NCBI RefSeq assembly: GCF_006440775.1
Contig: NZ_VFTZ01000002.1
Coordinates: forward strand, 372,001 to 436,000
Length of the DNA: 64,000 bases
Direction: 5' to 3'
DNA from: Mesorhizobium sp. B2-7-2
Lineage (GTDB): Bacteria > Pseudomonadota > Alphaproteobacteria > Rhizobiales > Rhizobiaceae
Position 1 is the stretch's first letter, and each line of letters begins with the position of its first letter. Under the pieces are notes generated by a model. That model saw only the letters and a program-made list of their open reading frames with translations. It did no database searches and was not told where the DNA came from. The position numbers and the translations under genes are program-made. Positions 58,010 through 64,000 of this stretch are shown one piece after another.

Positions 58010-58058
58010 GGAGAATGATCCCGAAAAGTTGCAGACTTTTCGCATAAGATCATGCTCC
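58010..58058. repeat. Palindromic GGAG.ATGATC...GATCATGCTCC repeat
   Basis: The left arm GGAGAATGATC (58010-58020) and right arm GATCATGCTCC (58048-58058) enclose an inner pair GAAAAGT/ACTTTTC. I recall this hairpin as a common rhizobial dispersed repeat. It lies between the IclR and amidohydrolase genes. Confidence 0.85.
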
Positions 58059-58154
58059 AAAAAACAAAGCGTTGGAACGGGATGACCGGCTGCTTTGGGT
58101 TCATCCCGCGCTAGGGCACTATCTCGCCGAAAAATCGATCATTCAAATAAGAAA

Positions 58155-58943
58155 TTACGACGATTGCGGCACATCTGACCCGGCGAGCTGCGAGAGCCTT
58201 GCCGCTGCGTCCTGCAGATGCCGGATCGTCAGCGTGATGTCCGGCGCCGTGGGCGCGTTGACCAAGGTGATGTAGGGAATGGTCAGCGCCGCGATGGCTC
58301 TGCCGTCCGGTCCCAGCACCGGCGTCGAAAGATTGTAGACGCCGGCGGTCTGCAGCGACGCCATCATCTCGTAACCGCGGTCGCGCACCTGGTCGAGGCG
58401 GGCGAAGAATTCCGGCGTCAGGTTGAGATGCTCGGTGCTCTGCAGATGCTCGGCAATCATCATCTTGCGCTCTTCGGGCGAGCGGAAGGCAAGCAGCACA
58501 TGGCCGGAGCCGGTGTCGAACAGGCTGATATGCGAGCCGACGCGGATCGAGATGCCCCAATAGCGCGGCGCTTCCTGCTGCGCGATGACCACGGCGGCGC
58601 CGCGGTCGAACACCACCAACTGGTTGGCCTGCGACGAGGTTTCGGCCAGCTCCCGCATGATTGGCGTCGCATAGGATACCAGCCGGCGAACCGGCGCGTG
58701 CAATTGCGCGAGGCCGAAGAGCTTGAGCGTCAGCGAATAACGGTCGCCGTCGATCTTGGTGACATAGCCGCGCCGCACCAGACGGTCGAGCATCCGGTAG
58801 AACTCGTTCGGGCTGCGGTCGAGCCGCTTGGCGATCTCCGCCTGCGTCAGCCCTCCGTCCACGCTGGACAACAGCTCGAGAATATCCAGCCCCTTGTCCA
58901 GCGCCGGCGCGCGGTAGCGGTCCCCGTCTTCTTCCTCTGCCAC
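58155..58943 (-). CDS. IclR family transcriptional regulator
   Basis: 262 residues. The N-terminal winged helix (ALDKGLDILELLSSVDGGLTQAEIAKRLDRSPNEFYRMLDRLVRRGYV) precedes a GAF-like ligand domain (ANQLVVFDRGAAVVIAQQ ... FDTGSGHVLLAF). It is divergent from the ABC receptor gene at 59109, and the gap holds paired operator-like sequences, so it probably controls the transporter and enzyme genes in response to the substrate. Confidence 0.93.
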   Translation of the reverse strand: MAEEEDGDRYRAPALDKGLDILELLSSVDGGLTQAEIAKRLDRSPNEFYRMLDRLVRRGYVTKIDGDRYSLTLKLFGLAQLHAPVRRLVSYATPIMRELAETSSQANQLVVFDRGAAVVIAQQEAPRYWGISIRVGSHISLFDTGSGHVLLAFRSPEERKMMIAEHLQSTEHLNLTPEFFARLDQVRDRGYEMMASLQTAGVYNLSTPVLGPDGRAIAALTIPYITLVNAPTAPDITLTIRHLQDAAARLSQLAGSDVPQSS

Positions 58944-58964
58944 CCGTCCCTCCAGTGAATTTCG

Positions 58965-59048
58965 ATCTGCATATATGCATGAACTTCATTCCGCTGGAAG
59001 CACAATCGGCTTGACCCGGGAATGAAAATGCTATTTGCATATGAATGA
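58965..59048. promoter_or_regulatory. Two inverted operator-like sites between IclR and ABC receptor genes
   Basis: Site 1 (58965-58992) contains the perfect palindrome TGCATATATGCA (58968-58979) and then ACTTCATTCC. Site 2 (59019-59048) reads in the opposite direction as CATATGCAAATAGCAT and TTTTCATTCC. The two share ATGCA and TTCATTCC and face each other across 26 bases. IclR binding is inferred from position. Confidence 0.5.
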
Positions 59049-59108
59049 AACTCAAGCGATCGGTCGCGCACTCGGCAGGCCGTCGCTGTGAGCCCATGGG
59101 AGGAGAGC

Positions 59109-60425
59109 ATGACAAGACTGGTTCTAGGCATTTCCGCCGGCCTGGCTGGCCTGCTGCTGAGCGGCACTGCGTTTTCGGCCGATCTGCCCGGCAAATTTCC
59201 GGGCGTGACGATCGACGTGAAGCTGATCGGCGGCCAGCAATATGAAAAACTCTACGAGCGCATCCCCGAATGGGAGAAGGCGACCGGCGCCAAGGTCAAC
59301 ATCCTGACCAAGAAGAACGGCTTCGACATCGACAAGGAGCTGAAGTCCGACATCGCCTCGGGCAGCACCAACTGGTGCGTCGGCTGGAACCATTCGTCCT
59401 TCGCGCCGCAATATACCGGCCTTTACACCGACCTCAGCAAGCTCTTGCCGAAGGAAGAGATCGACGCTTTCGTGCCGTCGACAATCAAGGCCGCGACCAT
59501 CGACGGCAAGCTCGAGATGCTGCCGCGCGCGCAGTTCGACGTCTCGGCGCTCTACTACCAGAAGAGCCTCTACGAGAACGCCGACAACAAGACCAAGTTC
59601 AAGGCCAAATACGGCTATGACCTTGCGCCGCCCGACACCTGGAAGGAAGTCACCGACCAGGCCGAGTTCTTCGCCAACCCGCCCAATTTCTACGGCACGC
59701 AATTCGCCGGCAAGGAAGAGGCGATCAACGGCCGCTTCTACGAGATGGTGGTCGCCGAGGGCGGCGAATATCTCGACAAGGACGGCAAGCCCGTCTTCAA
59801 CTCCGAGGCTGGCATCCGTGCGCTCGACTGGTTCGTCAACCTCTACAAGGCCAAGGCTGTGCCGGCCGGCACCACCAACTATCTCTGGGACGATCTCGGC
59901 CAGGGCTTTGCCTCGGGCACCGTGGCGATCAACCTCGACTGGCCGGGCTGGGCCGGGTTCTTCAACGACCCGAAGTCCTCGAAGGTCGCGGGCAATGTCG
60001 GTGTGAAGGTCGCGCCCAAGGGCTCTTCCGGCAAGCGCACCGGCTGGTCGGGTTTCCACGGCTTCTCGGTGACCGAGAACTGCGCCAACAAGGAAGCCGC
60101 CGCTTCGCTCGTATGGTGGCTGACCAATGAGGACAGCCAGAAGCTGGAAGCCGCCGCCGGCCCGCTGCCGACCCGCACCGCGGTTTGGGACTGGGACGTG
60201 AAGCAGGCTGAGAACGATCCGTACAAGAAGGAGGTTCTGGGCGCCTTCCAGGAGGAAGCCAAGCACGCCTTCGCCGTGCCGCAGACGCCTGAGTGGATCG
60301 AGATATCCAACGCCGTCTATCCCGAGCTGCAGGCGGCGATCCTTGGCGACAAGACGTCCAAGCAGGCCCTGGACGAGGCGGCCGCCAAGGCGACGCAGAT
60401 CCTTCAGGACGCCGGCAAGCTCTAG
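59109..60425 (+). CDS. Sugar ABC transporter substrate-binding protein (family 1)
   Basis: 438 residues. A signal peptide (MTRLVLGISAGLAGLLLSGTAFSA) precedes a mature periplasmic receptor with SBP_bac_1 features: WEKATGAKVNILTKKNGFD, NYLWDDLGQGFASGTVAINLDWPGW and EAAASLVWWLTNEDSQKLEAAAGPLPTR. It should bind a sugar or sugar acid. GGGAGGAGAGC precedes the ATG at 59109. It is the first gene of a receptor-permease-permease-ATPase operon. A stem-loop follows its stop. Confidence 0.94.
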   Translation: MTRLVLGISAGLAGLLLSGTAFSADLPGKFPGVTIDVKLIGGQQYEKLYERIPEWEKATGAKVNILTKKNGFDIDKELKSDIASGSTNWCVGWNHSSFAPQYTGLYTDLSKLLPKEEIDAFVPSTIKAATIDGKLEMLPRAQFDVSALYYQKSLYENADNKTKFKAKYGYDLAPPDTWKEVTDQAEFFANPPNFYGTQFAGKEEAINGRFYEMVVAEGGEYLDKDGKPVFNSEAGIRALDWFVNLYKAKAVPAGTTNYLWDDLGQGFASGTVAINLDWPGWAGFFNDPKSSKVAGNVGVKVAPKGSSGKRTGWSGFHGFSVTENCANKEAAASLVWWLTNEDSQKLEAAAGPLPTRTAVWDWDVKQAENDPYKKEVLGAFQEEAKHAFAVPQTPEWIEISNAVYPELQAAILGDKTSKQALDEAAAKATQILQDAGKL

Positions 60426-60439
60426 TCACTGCTGCCAAC

Positions 60440-60471
60440 GTCGCCTCCCCGTCGCGAAATGGGGAGGCGAC
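60440..60471 (+). other. Stem-loop between sugar receptor and permease genes
   Basis: GTCGCCTCCCC (60440-60450) and GGGGAGGCGAC (60461-60471) form an 11-pair stem with a ten-base loop, 14 bases after the receptor stop. There is no T-tract. As in many mal-type operons, it likely gives more receptor than permease mRNA. Confidence 0.75.
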
Positions 60472-60556
60472 AGCGTCTTGCCGCTGCGGACCTTCCGTTT
60501 CGGCCGGGCCTTGCCCATGGCGGCCCGAATTATATGCAAAACCTCACAGGATCCTG

Positions 60557-61453
60557 ATGAAGGGCATCAAGCCATCCGCGCCGTTCCTGCTGCTGCTCCC
60601 GGCCATCATCGTGCTGGCGGCAGTGGTGGTGCTGCCGTTGATCCTGTCGCTCTATTCCAGCTTCACGCCGTTCCGCCTGACGCGGCCCGAGACCTTCTTC
60701 GTCTTCGTCGGCTTCAGGAACTATCTGTCGATCCTGTCCAATGCGGATTTCTGGTGGGCCTTCGGCCGCACCGTTCTGCTGCTCACCATCGCGCTGAACC
60801 TCGAAATGCTGCTCGGCCTTGGCCTGGCCATGCTGGTCGAGAAGGCGACGCGCGGCCAGCGCATCCTGCGCACGCTTATGATGTTCCCGATGATGTTCTC
60901 GCCGATCCTCGTCGGCTTCCAGTTCAAATTCATGTTCAACGACAATATCGGCCTGGTGAACAATGCGCTGCAGTCGCTGGGCATCACTGAGGACGCCATC
61001 CCCTGGCTGATCGAAGGCCATCTCGCCTTCATCGCCATCTCGATCGCCGAGATCTGGTCGTCGACCTCGATCTTCGCCATCCTGATCCTGGCCGGCTTGC
61101 TCGCCATGCCCAAGGAGCCGATCGAGGCGGCCCGCGTCGACGGCTGCACGCCCTGGCAGACCTTCCGCTATGTCACCTGGCCCTTCGTCATGCCCTTCGC
61201 CTACATCGCCATGACGATCCGCTCGCTCGATGTCGCGCGCGCCTATGACATCGTCAAGATCATGACCGACGGCGGCCCGGCCGGCCGCACGGAGCTGTTG
61301 TGGACGCTGGTCGGGCGCACCGCCTACAGCGATGCCCGCATGGGCCTCGCCAATGCCATGGCCTATTTCTCGATCCTGCTGTCGATCGCTTTCACCGTCT
61401 ATTTCTACAACAAGCTCGCCGCGGCGCGCGCGCAGATTGGCGCTGAGTGGTGA
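60557..61453 (+). CDS. Sugar ABC transporter permease (MalF-like)
   Basis: 298 residues with six membrane helices, starting MKGIKPSAPFLLLLPAIIVLAAVVVLPLIL. The EAA loop is PIEAARVDGCTPWQTFRYVTWP. It carries TDGGPAGRTELL, common in this family. I chose the ATG at 60557, where the conserved short cytoplasmic start lies. It pairs with the next permease. Confidence 0.94.
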   Translation: MKGIKPSAPFLLLLPAIIVLAAVVVLPLILSLYSSFTPFRLTRPETFFVFVGFRNYLSILSNADFWWAFGRTVLLLTIALNLEMLLGLGLAMLVEKATRGQRILRTLMMFPMMFSPILVGFQFKFMFNDNIGLVNNALQSLGITEDAIPWLIEGHLAFIAISIAEIWSSTSIFAILILAGLLAMPKEPIEAARVDGCTPWQTFRYVTWPFVMPFAYIAMTIRSLDVARAYDIVKIMTDGGPAGRTELLWTLVGRTAYSDARMGLANAMAYFSILLSIAFTVYFYNKLAAARAQIGAEW

Positions 61454-61455
61454 GA

Positions 61456-62322
61456 ATGGACGAGAACGCCTCCGCCCGCCTCACCCGCCGCGCGCTGACC
61501 GTCGCGCACCGCGTCGGCCTGTTCCTTGCCATGCTGGTGATCTGCCTGCCGGGCATCTGGATCGTGCTGTCGTCGCTGCGGCCCACGGTCGAGATCATGG
61601 CCAAGCCGCCGGTCTGGATTCCGCAGCAGCTGTCCGTCGACGCTTATGTCGCCATGTTCAGCGGCATCGGCAAAGGCGGCATCCCGGTGCTCGACTATTT
61701 CCGCAACTCGCTGATCATCTCGGTCACCTCGACGGTGATCGCGGTGGCCATCGGCATGGCCGGCGGCTACGCTTTTGCGCGATACCGCTTCCGCGGCAAG
61801 TCAGGCATGTTCCTCGGCCTGATGCTGACGCGCACCGTGCCCGGTATCGCGCTCTCGCTGCCCTTGTTTTTTCTTTATGTGCGGCTGGGCATCATCGACA
61901 CTCATATCGGGATGATCCTGGCCTATGTCGCGCTCAACGTGCCGTTCACCATCTGGCTGATCGACGGCTTCTTCCGCCAGGTGCCGAAGGACCTTGCCGA
62001 AGCGGCCCAGATCGATGGCTGCACGCGCTGGCAGGCGTTCTGGCAGGTCGAATTTCCGCTGGCGCGCCCGGGCATCGCCTCGGCCGCCATCTTCGCCTTT
62101 CTCACCTGCTGGAACGAGTTCGCTTTGGCCTCGCAGCTCACCCGTTCCGTCAATTCCAAGACGCTGCCGGTCGGGCTGCTCGATTATACGGCCGAGTTCA
62201 CCATCGACTGGCGCGGCATGTGCGCGCTGGCCGTGGTGATGATCATCCCGGCGCTGACCCTCACCTATATCGTCCAGAAACACCTCGTCGGCGGCCTGAC
62301 CTCCGGCGCGGTGAAAGGTTGA
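61456..62322 (+). CDS. Sugar ABC transporter permease (MalG-like)
   Basis: 288 residues with six membrane helices. The EAA loop is DLAEAAQIDGCTRWQAFWQVEFPLARPG and the C-terminal region is SAAIFAFLTCWNEFALASQL. The start is ATG 61456, or GTG 61450 overlapping the previous stop by three bases; translation is coupled either way. Confidence 0.93.
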   Translation: MDENASARLTRRALTVAHRVGLFLAMLVICLPGIWIVLSSLRPTVEIMAKPPVWIPQQLSVDAYVAMFSGIGKGGIPVLDYFRNSLIISVTSTVIAVAIGMAGGYAFARYRFRGKSGMFLGLMLTRTVPGIALSLPLFFLYVRLGIIDTHIGMILAYVALNVPFTIWLIDGFFRQVPKDLAEAAQIDGCTRWQAFWQVEFPLARPGIASAAIFAFLTCWNEFALASQLTRSVNSKTLPVGLLDYTAEFTIDWRGMCALAVVMIIPALTLTYIVQKHLVGGLTSGAVKG

Positions 62323-62327
62323 TTTCC

Positions 62328-63425
<1,098 letters not shown>

Positions 63426-63426
63426 C

Positions 63427-64000
63427 ATGGCGAAAATCGAGAAGATCGAGCTGCGCATGGTCGACCTCGTGCCGAAGGTGAAGCGCACCGACGCCATCCA
63501 GAGCTTCGTCAGCCAGGAGACGCCGATCGTCACCATCACCGATGCCGACGGCGCATCGGGCACCGGCTACAGCTACACGATCGGCACCGGCGGCTCGTCG
63601 GTCATGCGGCTGCTGGCCGACCATCTCGCGCCGCGCCTGATCGGCCGCGACGCCGACCAGATCGAGGCGATCTGGCACGAGCTCGAATTCGCCACCCACG
63701 CCACCACCATCGGCGCCATCACCGCGATCGCGCTGGCCGCGATCGACACCGCCCTTTGGGATTTGCGGGCAAGAAAACAGAACCTGCCGCTCTGGAAGCT
63801 TGCCGGCGGCGCCAAGGACCGCTGCCCGCTCTACACGACAGAGGGCGGCTGGCTGCATATCGAGACGCAGGCACTGGTCGACGATGCACTGGAAGCGAAG
63901 GCCAAGGGCTTTACCGGCTCGAAGGTGAAGATCGGCAAGCCACACGGTTCAGAGGACGTCGCGCGGCTGTCGGCGGTGCGCAAGGCGGTCGGCGACGGCT
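63427..64000 (+). CDS. Mandelate racemase/muconate lactonizing enzyme family protein (partial)
   Basis: 191 codons of an open frame that leaves the window. It starts MAKIEKIELRMVDLVPKVKRTDAIQS, one base after the ATPase stop. The enolase-superfamily N-terminal capping domain is followed by the start of the barrel. KVKIGKPH near residue 174 matches the K-x-K catalytic motif. With the transporter and lactonase-like neighbour, a sugar-acid dehydratase role fits. The metal ligands lie beyond the edge. Confidence 0.88.
   Translation, partial: MAKIEKIELRMVDLVPKVKRTDAIQSFVSQETPIVTITDADGASGTGYSYTIGTGGSSVMRLLADHLAPRLIGRDADQIEAIWHELEFATHATTIGAITAIALAAIDTALWDLRARKQNLPLWKLAGGAKDRCPLYTTEGGWLHIETQALVDDALEAKAKGFTGSKVKIGKPHGSEDVARLSAVRKAVGDG

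Overview
The window looks like a chromosomal segment of a Mesorhizobium-like alphaproteobacterium (order Hyphomicrobiales). The evidence is high GC content, dense operons with 1 to 4 base start/stop overlaps, frequent GTG/TTG starts, the aroA-cmk-rpsA block next to a TIGR02300 gene and tRNA-Ala, a three-part proton-translocating transhydrogenase (pntAA-pntAB-pntB), an aa3-type cytochrome oxidase subunit IV, and several short palindromic repeat types that I recall from rhizobial intergenic DNA. I see no phage, IS element, CRISPR array or conjugation gene. The species is an inference.

Layout. Bases 1-5.4 kb (minus strand): a 5'-truncated UdgX-type uracil-DNA glycosylase, a PuuA-like glutamine synthetase translationally coupled to a class III aminotransferase, a WD40 protein and a COG0523 metal-chaperone GTPase. 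Bases 5.8-11.9 kb: MarR and AraC regulators, a DUF2000 protein, an EamA-type exporter, a LacI regulator with an apparent CTG start overlapping a D-2-hydroxyacid dehydrogenase, and a small Inh-like secreted protein. Bases 11.9-17.8 kb: a PuuD-like hydrolase, a TRAP substrate-binding protein, and on the opposite strand the two TRAP membrane subunits with a frameshifted zinc alcohol dehydrogenase. Bases 18-24 kb: an orphan LivH permease, a CGNR zinc-finger regulator overlapping a lipoprotein gene, and a four-domain indolepyruvate ferredoxin oxidoreductase. Bases 24-27.5 kb: a membrane GGDEF-EAL protein followed by a FeeM/LuxI-like acyl transferase.

Bases 27.5-36.5 kb are mostly housekeeping: a DUF3096 micro-protein, CoxIV, the transhydrogenase operon, gyrB, a cytochrome P450 and an NDUFA9-like protein. 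Bases 36.8-45.5 kb form the most coherent accessory block. A polar amino-acid ABC transporter and an Ldh-family imine/keto-acid reductase run on the minus strand. Divergent to them are a DDAH-family hydrolase, a TetR regulator, an AruI-like 5-guanidino-2-oxopentanoate decarboxylase and an atypical SDR. I read this as an arginine or methylarginine utilisation locus. Bases 45.5-53.7 kb hold a frameshifted secreted protein, a MOSC protein, rpsA-cmk-aroA, a TIGR02300 gene, tRNA-Ala(GGC) and stress-type small proteins.

Bases 54.2-64 kb form a second catabolic island. A MaoC dehydratase, a family III CoA-transferase and a periplasmic-binding-protein-like protein without a signal peptide are tightly coupled on the plus strand. 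An amidohydrolase (fuconolactonase type) and an IclR regulator lie on the minus strand. A complete sugar ABC transporter then leads into a mandelate racemase/muconate lactonising enzyme that runs off the right edge. This fits non-phosphorylative sugar or sugar-acid catabolism. Two genes carry single-base frameshifts, which could be true decay or sequencing error.
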